A stretch of DNA of 64,000 nucleotides from Mesorhizobium sp. ZC-5 (GCF_025753855.1 NZ_JAOWPT010000001.1:124001-188000); one strand, 5' to 3'. Positions 28,590 through 38,889 are shown, counted from the stretch's first letter. Notes: generated by a model from the sequence alone, not told the origin. Numbers and translations are program-made.

Positions 28590-29813
28590 ATGATCGGCAA
28601 TCGTTTCCCCCCGGCCGAACGGCCGCTGCTCATCAAGGGCGCCAGGCCCGTAGGCTTCGATAAGGCATTCGATCAACCGGTCGACATCCTGATCGGCATG
28701 GACGGGCGCATCGCCGACATCGGCGGAACGATCGCCGCCGGCGAAGACGCACGCGCCCTCGACGCCAAGGGCGCCTGGCTTTCGCCCGGCTGGACCGACA
28801 TCCATGTCCATGTCTGGTATGGCGGCACCGACATTTCGCTGAAGCCCGCGCAATGTGGCGCCGCGCACGGTGTCACCACCATGGTCGATGCCGGCTCGGC
28901 GGGCGAGGCCAACTTCCATGGACTGCGCGAGTACATCATCGAGCCGGCCAAGGAGAACATCTACGCCTTCCTCAATCTCGGCTCGATCGGCCTCGTCGCC
29001 TGCAACCGGGTCAGCGAACTGATCGACATGCGTTCGATCGACATCGATCGCACCATCGCCACCGTCGAGAAGAACCGCGACGTCATCGTCGGGCTGAAGG
29101 TGCGCGCCAGCCATGTCATCACCGGCGGCTGGGACCTGACGCCGGTGAAGCTCGGTAAGAAGCTTGGCCGCATCCTGAAACTGCCGATCATGGTGCATGT
29201 CGGCGAGCCGCCGCCGCTTTATGACGATGTTCTCGGCGTCCTCACAGAAGGCGACATCGTCACCCACTGCTTCAACGGCAAGGCCGGCGGCTCTATTCTC
29301 GAGGACGAGGACCTCTACCGGCTTGCCGAGCAGGCGGCGGCGCGCGGCATCGTGCTCGATGTCGGTCACGGCGGCGCCTCCTTCTCGTTCGACGTCGCCA
29401 AGGCGGCGCTCGAGCGTGGCCTGCCGCCAAAAACCATCTCGACCGATTTGCACAACCGCTCGCTCGACGGCGCGGTCTGGGACATGGCGACGACGATGTC
29501 GAAGCTGCTGTCGCTCGGCATGAAGATGGAGGACGTGGTGACCGCCTCGACGACTGCGCCGCGCCACGCCATCGGGCTGGACGCCGATCGCCTGCTGGAA
29601 AGGGGCAAGCCTGCGGAGTTCACGCTGTTCGATGTTGTCGATGCCGACGTGACCGTGAAGGATTCGCAAGGTGCAACGAGCACCCTTCATCGCACGTTCG
29701 AGCCGCGCCACGCCATTCTCGGCGCTGAACCGGTGGTCGCGCATCGCTACATGCCGCCGGCGCGCGAAGCCGGAGAGCCGCATGCCTGTCCTCACTGCGG
29801 ATGGGTATCATGA
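28590..29813 (+). CDS. Amidohydrolase/deacetylase (cog3964 type)
   Basis: Metal-dependent hydrolase of the amidohydrolase superfamily, 407 residues. The TIM-barrel metal ligands are visible: HVH (H72, H74), the likely carboxylated lysine K170 in GLKVRASH, histidines in MVHVGEPP and THCFNGKAG, and the catalytic aspartate in STDLHNRS. Sequence and length match cog3964 (EF_0837/Atu3266-like proteins), wrongly annotated in the past as dihydroorotases; a characterised member deacetylates alpha-acetoxy carboxylates such as acetyl-(R)-mandelate. The gene is inserted between permease and ATPase genes of an ABC operon, and its stop overlaps the next ATG (ATGA), so it probably acts on the imported compound. 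Confidence 0.88.
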   Translation: MIGNRFPPAERPLLIKGARPVGFDKAFDQPVDILIGMDGRIADIGGTIAAGEDARALDAKGAWLSPGWTDIHVHVWYGGTDISLKPAQCGAAHGVTTMVDAGSAGEANFHGLREYIIEPAKENIYAFLNLGSIGLVACNRVSELIDMRSIDIDRTIATVEKNRDVIVGLKVRASHVITGGWDLTPVKLGKKLGRILKLPIMVHVGEPPPLYDDVLGVLTEGDIVTHCFNGKAGGSILEDEDLYRLAEQAAARGIVLDVGHGGASFSFDVAKAALERGLPPKTISTDLHNRSLDGAVWDMATTMSKLLSLGMKMEDVVTASTTAPRHAIGLDADRLLERGKPAEFTLFDVVDADVTVKDSQGATSTLHRTFEPRHAILGAEPVVAHRYMPPAREAGEPHACPHCGWVS

Positions 29814-30829
29814 CCAGCGAAATCGCCCCCGACACCATCCTGTCCGTGCAGGACCTGAAAACCTGGTTCGTGACCCGACGCGTCACCGCCAAGGCGGTGG
29901 ACGGCGTGACTTTCGACCTGAAGCGTGGCAAGACACTCGCGGTGGTTGGAGAATCCGGCTCCGGCAAATCAGTGACCAGCCTGTCCATCATGGGATTACT
30001 GTCAAAGCCCGGCGCCATCGCCGGCGGCAAGATCCTGTTTCGCGACCGCAAGGAACGGGTACACGATCTGGCCGGTTTCGCGCCGAAGGAATTCCGCAAA
30101 ATCCGCGGCAAGGAGATCGCCATGATCTTCCAGGAGCCGATGACCAGCCTCAACCCGCTCTACACGGTCGGCGACCAAATCGGCGAGATGATCGCCTTGC
30201 ATGAGCCCGTCAGCCGGCAGGAGGCCCGGCAAAGGGCGCTCACCATGCTGAAGCACGTCGAAATCCCCGACGCGGCGTCGCGGCTCGACGATTACCCGCA
30301 CCAGATGTCCGGCGGCATGCGCCAACGCGTCATGATCGCCATGGCGCTGGCGTGCAGTCCATCCCTGCTGATCGCCGACGAACCGACGACGGCGCTCGAC
30401 GTGACCATCCAGGCACAAATCCTTGATCTTCTGCGGCGCCTGCAAGCCGAGTTCGGGATGTCGATCCTGTTCATCACCCACAATCTCGGCGTCGTCGCGG
30501 AGATCGCCCACGACGTCGTCGTCATGTATGGCGGCCGCGTCGTCGAACAGGCGCCGGTCAACGACCTGTTCGCCCATCAGCGGCATCCCTATACCAAGGG
30601 GCTGCTCGCCTGCACCCCGAACGCAGCGCGCGACATCGATGCCGGCGGCGAACGCCATGCGCTCTATTCTATTCCCGGAAGCGTGCCGCCGATTACCGCG
30701 CTGCCGCCGGGCTGCGCCTTCGAACCGCGCTGCGAATATGCGCTGGAAGCCTGTCGTGCGGCCCCGCCTGCGCTGGTTGCTGCAGGGCATGAAGGCTTTT
30801 CCCGCTGCATCAGGAGCGCCGAGCTATGA
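29810..30829 (+). CDS. ABC transporter ATP-binding protein, DppD/OppD type
   Basis: First ATPase of the peptide-type importer, 339 residues. Walker A is GESGSGKS near residue 47, Walker [13 protein letters not shown], and the signature MSGGMRQRV. The C-terminal oligopeptide/dipeptide extension has the cysteine-containing [15 protein letters not shown], often an iron-sulfur site. The ATG at 29810 overlaps the amidohydrolase stop codon and is preferred to an ATG nine bases earlier. It overlaps the next ATPase gene by four bases. Confidence 0.92.
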   Translation: MTSEIAPDTILSVQDLKTWFVTRRVTAKAVDGVTFDLKRGKTLAVVGESGSGKSVTSLSIMGLLSKPGAIAGGKILFRDRKERVHDLAGFAPKEFRKIRGKEIAMIFQEPMTSLNPLYTVGDQIGEMIALHEPVSRQEARQRALTMLKHVEIPDAASRLDDYPHQMSGGMRQRVMIAMALACSPSLLIADEPTTALDVTIQAQILDLLRRLQAEFGMSILFITHNLGVVAEIAHDVVVMYGGRVVEQAPVNDLFAHQRHPYTKGLLACTPNAARDIDAGGERHALYSIPGSVPPITALPPGCAFEPRCEYALEACRAAPPALVAAGHEGFSRCIRSAEL

Positions 30830-31821
30830 GCGCCGCGATCGCCATGCCCGATATCCAGGATGCCAAGCCGCTGCTCAGCGTAAAGAACCTGACCAAGTAT
30901 TTCCCCGCACGCAACGGCCGCATCGTGCATGCCGTGGAAGACGTCAGCTTCGACGTCAGACGTGGCTCGACAGTGGGTCTGGTCGGCGAATCCGGCTCCG
31001 GCAAGACAACGGCGGGCCGCTCGGTGCTGCGGCTGGTCGAGCCCACCAGCGGCAAGGCGCTGTTCGACGGGGTCGATCTTTTCAGCCTGTCGCCACGCGA
31101 GATGCGTGCCTATCGGCAGCGCCTGCAGATCGTCTTCCAGGACCCGTTCTCCAGCCTCAACCCGCGCATGCGCATTTCGGCGATCATCAGTGAGGCGCTC
31201 GACGCGCGCGGTTTTCCGCGCGGCAAGGCGCGCCAGGAACGCATCGCCGAATTGCTGACGCTGGTCGGCCTGTCACCGGACCACGCGACGCGCTATCCGC
31301 ACGAATTCTCCGGCGGCCAGCGCCAACGCATCGGCATCGCCCGGGCGCTCGCCGTCGAGCCGGAATTCGTCGTCGCCGACGAGCCGGTTTCCGCGCTCGA
31401 CGTTTCGGTGCAGGCGCAGGTGCTGAACCTGCTCGGTGAATTGCAGAAAAAACTCGGCCTGACGCTGCTTTTCATCGCGCATGATCTGTCGGTGGTCGAA
31501 TATCTCTGCGACGAGGTGGTCGTGATGTACCTCGGACGCGTCATGGAGCGCGGACCAAGCCGGCAGGTCTATGCCGCGCCGCGCCATCCCTACACCAAGG
31601 CACTGCTCGCCACTGCGCCGGTTCCCGACCCGACGCGCCGCCGCGCGCACGTGCCGCTGCAGGGCGACATTCCGAGCCCGATCAACCCGCCATCGGGCTG
31701 CGTCTTCCGCACCCGCTGTCCCGAGGCGATTGCTGCCTGTGCCGAAATCATTCCGCCGGTCGAACATGTCGGCGGCGGCCAGCATGTGGCCTGCATCCGC
31801 CACAACGACCCGATTGCCTGA
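30826..31821 (+). CDS. ABC transporter ATP-binding protein, DppF/OppF type
   Basis: Second ATPase of the importer, 331 residues. It carries Walker [10 protein letters not shown], the [16 protein letters not shown]-loop region, the signature FSGGQRQRI and Walker [13 protein letters not shown]. The C-terminal extension again has a [16 protein letters not shown] cysteine cluster. The ATG overlaps the preceding stop (ATGA), so both ATPases are made in step. It is followed after 11 bases by a RidA gene. Confidence 0.93.
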   Translation: MSAAIAMPDIQDAKPLLSVKNLTKYFPARNGRIVHAVEDVSFDVRRGSTVGLVGESGSGKTTAGRSVLRLVEPTSGKALFDGVDLFSLSPREMRAYRQRLQIVFQDPFSSLNPRMRISAIISEALDARGFPRGKARQERIAELLTLVGLSPDHATRYPHEFSGGQRQRIGIARALAVEPEFVVADEPVSALDVSVQAQVLNLLGELQKKLGLTLLFIAHDLSVVEYLCDEVVVMYLGRVMERGPSRQVYAAPRHPYTKALLATAPVPDPTRRRAHVPLQGDIPSPINPPSGCVFRTRCPEAIAACAEIIPPVEHVGGGQHVACIRHNDPIA

Positions 31822-31832
31822 CTGGAGTACGC

Positions 31833-32327
31833 ATGATGACTTTTTCCGAGGCTTTGAAGCATCCGGAAAACACACCCTATGACCGGCTGAAGGCACTCGG
31901 GATCACCTTGCCCGAGGCACCGCCGCCGATCGCCAATTTCGTCACGCATGTGCTGGAGGGCAAACTTCTGTTCCTTTCCGGCCAGGGCCCGAACGACAGC
32001 GAAGGCCGTGCCCATACGGGCAAGGTCGGCGCCGATGTCAGCGTCGAAGCGGCCTATGGCCACGCGCGGCTGACCGGCATCAATCTGATTGCCGTGATGC
32101 ACGCGGCACTCGGCGATCTCGGCCGCGTTCGCCGTGTGGTAAAGTTGCTCGGCATGGTCAACGCAACGCCCGACTTCGCCGATCATCCAGCGGTGATCAA
32201 CGGCTGTTCCGATCTCTTCATCGAAGTGTTCGGAGAAAACGGCATCCATGCGCGCTCGGCGGTGGGTCACGGCTCGTTGCCGGGACAGATCACCGTCGAG
32301 ATCGAAGCCATCGTGGCGATCGACTGA
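31833..32327 (+). CDS. RidA-family protein
   Basis: A 164-residue YjgF/YER057c/UK114 (RidA) protein. The core FLSGQGPND, TGINLIAVMHAALGDLGRVRRVVKLLGMVN and the C-terminal VEIEAIVAID are typical. RidA proteins hydrolyse reactive enamine/imine intermediates released by PLP enzymes. The next gene encodes a PLP enzyme, which makes that partnership likely. The N-terminal 35 residues exceed the minimal RidA fold, as in the longer rhizobial subgroup. Confidence 0.9.
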   Translation: MMTFSEALKHPENTPYDRLKALGITLPEAPPPIANFVTHVLEGKLLFLSGQGPNDSEGRAHTGKVGADVSVEAAYGHARLTGINLIAVMHAALGDLGRVRRVVKLLGMVNATPDFADHPAVINGCSDLFIEVFGENGIHARSAVGHGSLPGQITVEIEAIVAID

Positions 32328-32336
32328 GAGTTTGAG

Positions 32337-33563
32337 ATGAACATGCAAGGTAAGAACACCCCGATGCCGAGAGACGATATCCGCAGCCGCCTGGGACTCA
32401 GGCCAGTGATCAACGTGTCGGGCACCATGACCTCGCTCGGCGCATCGATCGTGGTGCCGGAAGCCGTCGAGGCGGTGTCCGCCATTCTCACCGAGTTCGT
32501 GGAACTCGGCGACCTGCATCGCCAGGCCAGCAAGACGATCGCCGACCTGACCGGCGCCGAAGCCGGCTTCATCACCGCGTCTTGTTCGGCGGCGATCAGC
32601 CTGGCGGTAGCCGCAGCGATGACCGGGCCGGATCTTGCCGCGATCGAACGGTTGCCGGATACGACCGGCCTCAAGGATGAGGTAGTGATCCTGTCCGGTC
32701 ACATGGTGGGTTACGGCGCGCCGGTCGAACAGGCGATCAGGCTCACCGGAGCGAAGGTCGTGCCGGTCGGCCAGACTACCCATGCCCACGCCTACCAACT
32801 GCGCGGCGCCATCGGCGAGAAGACCGCCGCGGCGGTCTATGTGGTGTCGCACCACGTAGTCGACTATGGCCAGATTCCGCTCAAGGTGTTTGCAGCCGTC
32901 GCCCATGAGCGCGGGGTGCCGGTGATCGTCGATGCGGCATCCGAATACGACCTGACCGGCTTCCTCGCCGATGGTGCCGACCTCGTTCTTTACTCCGGCC
33001 ACAAGTTCCTTGGTGGCCCGACCTCCGGCATCGTAGCCGGACCGAAGGAAAGGGTGCGCGACGTCTACCTGCAGAACCGCGGCATCGGCCGCGGCATGAA
33101 GGTTGGCAAGGAAGGCATCGTCGGGGCGTTGGCGGCGCTTCAGGCCTGGAAGACGCGCGACCATGACGGCATACGCGCCCGCGAGAAGAAAGCGCTCGAC
33201 TGCTGGGTGGAGGCATTGGAAAAAAGACCGGGGATCAAGGCCGAAATCGTTCCCGACCCGACGAACAACCCGCTCGACCGGCTGAAAGTATCGGTCGACC
33301 CGGCTGAAGCGCGCATCACCGCCTGGGATATTGCCGACAGGTTGGCAGCGGGCGATCCGCCGGTAATTGTGCGCGACCACGAAGTCGAGCACGGCCATTT
33401 CTACCTCGACCCGTGCAATCTGCATCCTGACGAGGAGTTCACCGTCGCGGTGCGCCTGGAGGAAGAGCTGGATCGCGCACGCAAATCCAACACCATCATC
33501 GCAACACCGTTTGAGGAACGGCTGCTGGCGCGCGAGGCTTCAATCCTGAAATGGCCGGATTGA
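32337..33563 (+). CDS. SelA-like PLP-dependent lyase/aminotransferase
   Basis: PLP enzyme of fold type I, 408 residues, related to the SelA-like family that includes D-glucosaminate-6-phosphate ammonia-lyase-type proteins; genes of this family are often found beside cog3964 amidohydrolases. The probable Schiff-base lysine is K223 in [13 protein letters not shown], and the cofactor aspartate lies in [26 protein letters not shown] at the N-terminus is the subgroup mark. It should deaminate or eliminate from the product of the amidohydrolase, with RidA clearing the enamine. It is not a true selenocysteine synthase: no selA/selB context is present. Confidence 0.83.
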   Translation: MNMQGKNTPMPRDDIRSRLGLRPVINVSGTMTSLGASIVVPEAVEAVSAILTEFVELGDLHRQASKTIADLTGAEAGFITASCSAAISLAVAAAMTGPDLAAIERLPDTTGLKDEVVILSGHMVGYGAPVEQAIRLTGAKVVPVGQTTHAHAYQLRGAIGEKTAAAVYVVSHHVVDYGQIPLKVFAAVAHERGVPVIVDAASEYDLTGFLADGADLVLYSGHKFLGGPTSGIVAGPKERVRDVYLQNRGIGRGMKVGKEGIVGALAALQAWKTRDHDGIRAREKKALDCWVEALEKRPGIKAEIVPDPTNNPLDRLKVSVDPAEARITAWDIADRLAAGDPPVIVRDHEVEHGHFYLDPCNLHPDEEFTVAVRLEEELDRARKSNTIIATPFEERLLAREASILKWPD

Positions 33564-33626
33564 CGATGCCCTGTTCGCCGGCGCACGGACACCTTACAAT
33601 GTTCTCGATGCAGATTCTGGAATCCT

Positions 33627-34445
33627 ATGCCGACAACCATCGCAAAGCTTGACGTCAGCCCTGCCAAGAGCACCGCAGAACCGCGCCGCTCGCGCACCAG
33701 CGGCATCGACCGGGCGCTGCAGATCCTCGACTACCTGCAGAAGGCGGAGCGGCCGGCAACCGCCTATGAGATCGCCCGCGACATCGGCGCACCCTTGTCC
33801 ACCATCTACGTGATCGTCGACGATCTGGTCGAAAAGGAACTGCTCGACCGCCAGGATGGCGGTTTGCTGTGGTTGGGGCCGCGTCTTTATCACTATGGCC
33901 TGACCTATGCCCGTACGCTCGATCTTCTCAACGTCGCGGTGCAGGAGATGCACGAACTCGCGCAGAGTTCGGGCGAGACGATCCAGATATGCGGCCGCGA
34001 TGGCGACCACATGGTCGTGCTGGCGATGGAGGAAGGCAAGGATCATTTCCAGGTCACCTCGCGCGTCGGCACCCGCAGCCCGCTCAACTGGACGGCGTCG
34101 GGCCGCATGCTGATCGGCCATTTGCCTGAAGCCGAACGCCGCGAGATCTTTGCCCGCTCCGCCACCACCTCGCCGACCGGCCGCGCCGAAACCGACAAGA
34201 ATGTTCTGGCCAGGACGGCGGCGGCGGCTCTGGAACAGGGCTTGTCGATCCAGGCCGGCGAGTCGGATTTTTCGGTGGCCTGCATCGCCGCGCCAGTCTG
34301 CGACACCCAGGGCGCCTGCCGTGCGACGATCTCGATCGTCGTGCCGGACGTGAAGTTGAAGCAGAAGGATCCAGACCTGATTGCCCTGGTGAAGACCAGT
34401 GCCCGCCGCATCGAAGCGCGGCTCGGTTGGCATGGCCGAGGCTAG
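33627..34445 (+). CDS. IclR-family transcriptional regulator
   Basis: DNA-binding regulator of 272 residues. A winged HTH at about residues 25-80 (SGIDRALQILDYLQKAERP, DIGAPLSTIYVIVDDLVEK) is followed by the IclR effector-binding domain (about 95-265). It closes the import and catabolism cluster, 63 bases after the PLP enzyme, and is likely to control it, possibly through the palindrome at 25100. Its TAG stop is made from the same palindromic CTAG that serves as the stop of the convergent urtE gene. Confidence 0.9.
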   Translation: MPTTIAKLDVSPAKSTAEPRRSRTSGIDRALQILDYLQKAERPATAYEIARDIGAPLSTIYVIVDDLVEKELLDRQDGGLLWLGPRLYHYGLTYARTLDLLNVAVQEMHELAQSSGETIQICGRDGDHMVVLAMEEGKDHFQVTSRVGTRSPLNWTASGRMLIGHLPEAERREIFARSATTSPTGRAETDKNVLARTAAAALEQGLSIQAGESDFSVACIAAPVCDTQGACRATISIVVPDVKLKQKDPDLIALVKTSARRIEARLGWHGRG

Positions 34446-35137
34446 ACCGTCAGGAACTTCCTGACGTCCGGTCTGTCGAGATCTTCGGCAGGCCCAGTGT
34501 GGACGACCAGGCCACGATCCATGATATTGACCTCGTCGGCAAGCTCGCGACAGAAATCCAGATATTGCTCGACAAGCAGAACGGCGATGCCAGCGGTGTC
34601 GCGCAGATAGCGGATGGCGCGGCCGATATCCTTGATGATCGACGGCTGGATGCCCTCGGTCGGCTCGTCGAGCACAAGCAGCTTCGGGCGCATCACCAGC
34701 GCCCGGCCGATGGCCAATTGCTGCTGTTGCCCGCCGGAAAGGTCGCCGCCGCGCCGTGACAGCATCTGTTTCAGCACCGGGAACAGTTCGAAGACATGCG
34801 TCGGGATATTGCGATCGGCGCGCTTCAGCGGCGCGAAGCCGGACTCGAGATTCTCCTTCACTGACAGCAGCGGAAAAATCTCCCGCCCCTGCGGCACGAA
34901 TGCGATGCCCGACCGGGCGCGATCATACGCCGCGCTCCGGTCGAGCGCCTTCCCCTCGAAGGCTACGCTTCCCGACGTCAGCCGGTGATGGCCGACGATC
35001 GATCTCATCAAACTGGTTTTCCCGACGCCATTTCGCCCGAGCACGCAGGTGATTTTCCCCGCATCGGCCTTGAGCGATACGCCGCGCAACGCCTGCGCGG
35101 CGCCGTAGTGGAGGGTGGCGTCGGTGACGGTCAGCAT
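34442..35137 (-). CDS. urtE: Urea ABC transporter ATP-binding protein UrtE
   Basis: Second ATPase of the urea importer, 231 residues, LivF-like. It has Walker A GRNGVGKTS near residue 34, the signature LSGGQQQQLAIGRAL, and Walker B LLVLDEPTEGIQPSI; the EGIQPSII sequence is typical of UrtE. It is the last gene of urtABCDE and is separated from urtD by about 120 bases holding a palindrome, unlike the overlaps between the other urt genes. Confidence 0.93.
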   Translation of the reverse strand: MLTVTDATLHYGAAQALRGVSLKADAGKITCVLGRNGVGKTSLMRSIVGHHRLTSGSVAFEGKALDRSAAYDRARSGIAFVPQGREIFPLLSVKENLESGFAPLKRADRNIPTHVFELFPVLKQMLSRRGGDLSGGQQQQLAIGRALVMRPKLLVLDEPTEGIQPSIIKDIGRAIRYLRDTAGIAVLLVEQYLDFCRELADEVNIMDRGLVVHTGPAEDLDRPDVRKFLTV

Positions 35138-35172
35138 CTTGCAGCCTCTTTGCCGGTCGGGGAGACAAGCGC

Positions 35173-35203
35173 CCCCTCCATCACGCTGCGCTTAGTGGAG
35201 GGG
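35173..35203. repeat. Palindromic hairpin between urtD and urtE
   Basis: CCCCTCCA (35173-35180) and TGGAGGGG (35196-35203) form an eight-base stem with a 15-base loop in the only sizeable gap between the urt permease/ATPase genes. Possibly a remnant of a dispersed rhizobial repeat. Confidence 0.5.
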
Positions 35204-35258
35204 AAAAGCACAGCCGCCACCCCATCAAATCTTTCCAGACATACCCGCCAGAACATCG

Positions 35259-36005
35259 TCACCGCCCCAGATAGACTTCAACGACGCGTTCATCGGCCGA
35301 AACGAAGTCCAGCGTGCCTTCCGACAGCACCGAACCCTCGTGCAGGCAGGTGACCTTGACGCCGAGCTCGCGCACGAAATGCATGTCGTGTTCGACCACG
35401 ATCACCGAATGCTCCCGGGCGATATCCTTCAGCAGCCGAGCCGTCTCCTCGGTCTCGGCGTCGGTCATGCCGGCAACCGGCTCATCGACCAGCAGAAGCT
35501 TGGGGTCCTGCGCCAGCAGCATGCCGATCTCCAGCCACTGCTTCTGGCCATGGCTGAGACTGGCGGCGAAATGGTCGCGCTTGTCGTGCAAACGGGTGAT
35601 GTCGAGGATATCGTCAATGCGGCGCGTTTCCTCCGCCGAGCGGCGATGGAAAAGGGCCGGGAAGATCGAACGCGTCCCTTTCAGCGAAAGCAGCAGATTG
35701 TCTTCCACCGAATGGCTCTCGAAGACGGTCGGTTTCTGGAATTTGCGGCCGATGCCCATCATGGCGATCTCGGCTTCGTCATGTCGGGTCAAATCGATGT
35801 CGCCGTCGAAGAACACCTCGCCGCTGTCCGGCCGGGTCTTGCCAGTGACAATGTCCATCATCGTCGTCTTGCCGGCGCCGTTGGGGCCGATGATGGCGCG
35901 CATCTCGCCACGGTCGAGCACCAGCGAGAGCTGATTAATTGCCCGAAAGCCGTCGAAAGAGACCGAAACGCCGTCGAGATAGAGAATGGTGTTGCCCCGG
36001 CTCAT
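35259..36005 (-). CDS. urtD: Urea ABC transporter ATP-binding protein UrtD
   Basis: First ATPase of the urea importer, 248 residues, LivG-like. It has Walker A GPNGAGKTT near residue 40, FQKPTVFESHSVEDNLLL, the unusual signature LSHGQKQWLEIGMLL, which is the UrtD hallmark, and Walker B LLLVDEPVAGMT. The ATG follows the urtC stop after three bases. Confidence 0.94.
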   Translation of the reverse strand: MSRGNTILYLDGVSVSFDGFRAINQLSLVLDRGEMRAIIGPNGAGKTTMMDIVTGKTRPDSGEVFFDGDIDLTRHDEAEIAMMGIGRKFQKPTVFESHSVEDNLLLSLKGTRSIFPALFHRRSAEETRRIDDILDITRLHDKRDHFAASLSHGQKQWLEIGMLLAQDPKLLLVDEPVAGMTDAETEETARLLKDIAREHSVIVVEHDMHFVRELGVKVTCLHEGSVLSEGTLDFVSADERVVEVYLGR

Positions 36006-36008
36006 CGC

Positions 36009-37241
36009 TCACTCCGCCGGCTGAGGTTCTGGCGTGGCGCGGGGCGCGGCCTTCCAATCGCCTATCCTGGCCGTGGCCCGGACAATCGTCGGCTGCGGGT
36101 TTCCGCCGTCCGTCGGCGGAGCTTCGAACTGCGTAGCGCGGCGCGCTTTTGCGTCGCTCCGCCACTGGTCCCACATGCCGACGATACCCTTCGGCAGGAA
36201 CAGGGTGACGGCGACGAACAGACCGCCGAGCGCGAACAGCCAGAACTCCGGCATCGCACCGGTGAACCAGCTCTTGCCGGTATTGACGAGAATGGCGCCG
36301 ATGATCGGACCGACGATCGTGCCGCGGCCGCCGACGGCAGTCCAGATGACAACCTCGATGGAGTTTGCCGGATCGAACTCGCCGGGATTGATGATGCCGA
36401 CCTGCGGTACGTAGAGCGCGCCTGCGATGCCGGCCATGACGGCGGAGATGGTGAAGGCGAATAGCTTGACGTTTTCAGCCCGCCAGCCGAGGAAACGCGT
36501 GCGGCTCTCGGCATCGCGCACCGCCATCAGCAGCTTGCCGTATTTCGAGCCGACCATTCGCCAGGTGACGAAGACGGCACCCGCGAGCGCAATGGAGCTG
36601 GCCGCAAACAGCGCCGAGCGCGTGCTGCTCGCTTGCACGTTGAAACCCAGAATATCCTTGAAATCGGTGAGGCCGTTGTTGCCGCCAAAACCCATGTCGT
36701 TGCGGAAGAAGGCGAGCAGCAGCGCGTAGGTCATCGCCTGGGTGATGATCGACAGGTAGACGCCGGTGACGCGGCTCCTGAAGGCAAACCAGCCGAACAC
36801 GAAGGCGAGCAGGCCGGGAACCAGCATCACCATCAGTGCGGCGAACCAGAACTGGTCGAAGCCATACCAGAACCACGGCAGTTCCTTGTAGTTCAGAAAC
36901 ACCATGAAGTCCGGCAGCAGAGGGTTGCCGTAGACGCCGCGGTCGCCGATCTGCCGCATCAGATACATGCCCATCGCGTAGCCGCCGAGCGCGAAGAAAG
37001 CACCATGGCCAAGCGAAAGGATGCCGCAATAGCCCCAGACGAGATCGAGCGCCAGGGCGAGCAGCGCGTAGCAGAGATATTTGCCGGTGAGCGCCACGAT
37101 GTAGCTCGGCACATGCAGCGCGCTGGTGGACGGCACCGCCAAATTGAGCACGGGCACGATCACCGCTGCTACGAGCAGGATCATGATGGTGATCAGGATG
37201 CGACGGTCGGCGCCGGCCGCGAAGAACCTTCCTGTGATCAT
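36009..37241 (-). CDS. urtC: Urea ABC transporter permease UrtC
   Basis: Inner-membrane permease of 410 residues, LivM-like with about ten spans. GYCGILSLGHGAFFALGGYAMGMYLMRQ and SRVTGVYLSIITQAMTYALLL are typical. The ATG (37241) overlaps the urtB stop in an ATGA; the longer upstream frame is only a shadow of urtB. A proline-rich hydrophilic tail of about 45 residues ends the protein. Confidence 0.93.
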   Translation of the reverse strand: MITGRFFAAGADRRILITIMILLVAAVIVPVLNLAVPSTSALHVPSYIVALTGKYLCYALLALALDLVWGYCGILSLGHGAFFALGGYAMGMYLMRQIGDRGVYGNPLLPDFMVFLNYKELPWFWYGFDQFWFAALMVMLVPGLLAFVFGWFAFRSRVTGVYLSIITQAMTYALLLAFFRNDMGFGGNNGLTDFKDILGFNVQASSTRSALFAASSIALAGAVFVTWRMVGSKYGKLLMAVRDAESRTRFLGWRAENVKLFAFTISAVMAGIAGALYVPQVGIINPGEFDPANSIEVVIWTAVGGRGTIVGPIIGAILVNTGKSWFTGAMPEFWLFALGGLFVAVTLFLPKGIVGMWDQWRSDAKARRATQFEAPPTDGGNPQPTIVRATARIGDWKAAPRATPEPQPAE

Positions 37242-38860
37242 GCTTCCACCGCCCTGCCCTTGAGCGCGAACAGGCCCCGCGGGCGCTTCTGGATAAACAG
37301 GATGATCAAGACCAGCACGAGGATCTTGCCCAGCACCGCGCCGGCATAGGGTTCGAGGAACTTGTTGAGAATGCCGAGCGAGAAGGCGCCGACCAGCGTT
37401 CCCCACAGATTGCCGACGCCGCCGAATACCACCACCATGAAACTGTCGATGATGTAGCCTTGGCCGAGATTGGGCGAGACGTTGTCGATCTGCGACAACG
37501 CCACGCCGGCTATGCCGGCAATGCCCGACCCAAGCGCGAAAGTGAGCGCATCGACCCGCGGCGTCCTGATGCCCATCGAAGACGCCATGCGGCGGTTTGC
37601 GGTGACGGCCCGCATCTGCAGGCCCCAAGGCGTGCGCTTCATGACGTAGAGCAGGATGGCGAAGATACCGAGCGAGAAGGCTACGATCCACAGCCGATTC
37701 CAGGTGATCGCCAACTGGCCGATCTCGAAGCCGCCCGACATCCAGGATGGGTTGCCGACCTCGCGATTGGTCGGACCGAAGATGGTGCGCACGGCCTGCT
37801 GAAGGATCAGCGACACACCCCAGGTGGCGAGCAGGGTTTCCAGCGGGCGGCCGTAGAGAAAGCGGATGATGCCGCGTTCGATGGCGAGGCCAACGGCTCC
37901 AGCGACCAGGAATGCGAGCGGCAGGGCGATTGCCAGCGACCAGTCGAAGAGGCCGGGAAACGAGGTGCGGATGACGTTCTGCACGACGAAGGTGGTGTAG
38001 GCGCCGAGCATCACCATCTCGCCATGCGCCATGTTGATGACACCCATGACGCCGAAGGTTATGGCGAGCCCGATCGCGGCGAGCAGCAGCACCGAACCCA
38101 GCGACACGCCGTACCAGACGTTTTGCGCAGCATTCCAGATGGCAAGGGTGCTGTTGATGCCGGCGATGGCGTCAAAAGCCGCCTCCTTGGTAGCGCCATC
38201 TTCGGCATTCGCTGAAAAGCCCGTAAGCAGCGACAGCGCATCGCGGTCGCCGCGCGCCTTGAGCACGGCAATCGCCGCCAGCTTTTCGCTTGCGGGCAGA
38301 TCGGAGACGAGAACGGCTGAGGCGCGCGCCTGCTCGAGTTGCTTTTTTACGCCTGCGACAGTCTCGTTGAGGATCGCCGCATCGAGCGCTTCGATGGTGG
38401 CCGCGTCGGGCGTCTTGAACATCGTAACGGCGGCCGCGAGGCGGGCGGCAGGATCATCGGAATTCAACGTCAGTCCGCCAAGCGCATCGCGGATGATGCG
38501 GCGCAGCGTGTTGTTGACCTTCACTTTGGTCATCTCGGTCTTCGCGGCCTCGCCGGCATTTTCGCCATTCAACGGATCGGCAAGGACGATAGTCTGGCCT
38601 TCCTCTTTGCCGATAAACGCGACGGCATCGGCTTTGCGGAAGTAGAGGTTGCCGTCCGACAGCGCTTTGAGCGGACGCTCGACGGCGGCATCGCCGGTGG
38701 CGGCGAGTTGCCGCACGACCTGCTCGGTTGCCTGGAAGTTTTTCGCCGCGGCGAATTTTGCGATGATAGCCCTGAGCGCCGCCTCATCGGCGGAGGCCGG
38801 CGCGACAAAGACCAGTACCAAAAAGAATTTCAGCAGCAATTGTCGCAGCGAGAGGGTCAC
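37238..38860 (-). CDS. urtB: Urea ABC transporter permease UrtB
   Basis: Permease of 540 residues. A signal-like first 25 residues are followed by a roughly 215-residue periplasmic helical region (alanine-rich, HEAT-like), which is usual for proteobacterial UrtB but absent from LivH. Then come the membrane spans with LAITFGVMGVINMAHGEMVMLGAY and GVSLILQQAVRTIFGPTNREV. The start is GTG at 38860. It is separated from urtA by 93 bases containing a hairpin. Confidence 0.93.
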   Translation of the reverse strand: MTLSLRQLLLKFFLVLVFVAPASADEAALRAIIAKFAAAKNFQATEQVVRQLAATGDAAVERPLKALSDGNLYFRKADAVAFIGKEEGQTIVLADPLNGENAGEAAKTEMTKVKVNNTLRRIIRDALGGLTLNSDDPAARLAAAVTMFKTPDAATIEALDAAILNETVAGVKKQLEQARASAVLVSDLPASEKLAAIAVLKARGDRDALSLLTGFSANAEDGATKEAAFDAIAGINSTLAIWNAAQNVWYGVSLGSVLLLAAIGLAITFGVMGVINMAHGEMVMLGAYTTFVVQNVIRTSFPGLFDWSLAIALPLAFLVAGAVGLAIERGIIRFLYGRPLETLLATWGVSLILQQAVRTIFGPTNREVGNPSWMSGGFEIGQLAITWNRLWIVAFSLGIFAILLYVMKRTPWGLQMRAVTANRRMASSMGIRTPRVDALTFALGSGIAGIAGVALSQIDNVSPNLGQGYIIDSFMVVVFGGVGNLWGTLVGAFSLGILNKFLEPYAGAVLGKILVLVLIILFIQKRPRGLFALKGRAVEA

Positions 38861-38889
38861 AAGCAGGCCTTTGTCTGATGTGAAGAGGT

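Noticed and set aside
28590-29813. Dihydroorotase (pyrC)
   Set aside because: Sequence matches cog3964 and the gene lies inside a transporter operon rather than with pyrimidine genes.
32337-33563. Selenocysteine synthase (selA)
   Set aside because: Length and motifs fit the SelA-like lyase group, and no selB, selC tRNA or selenoprotein gene is nearby.
35340-36464. Plus-strand frame of 374 residues over urtD/urtC
   Set aside because: Low-complexity Arg/Gly/Asp-rich translation typical of GC-rich antisense shadows.
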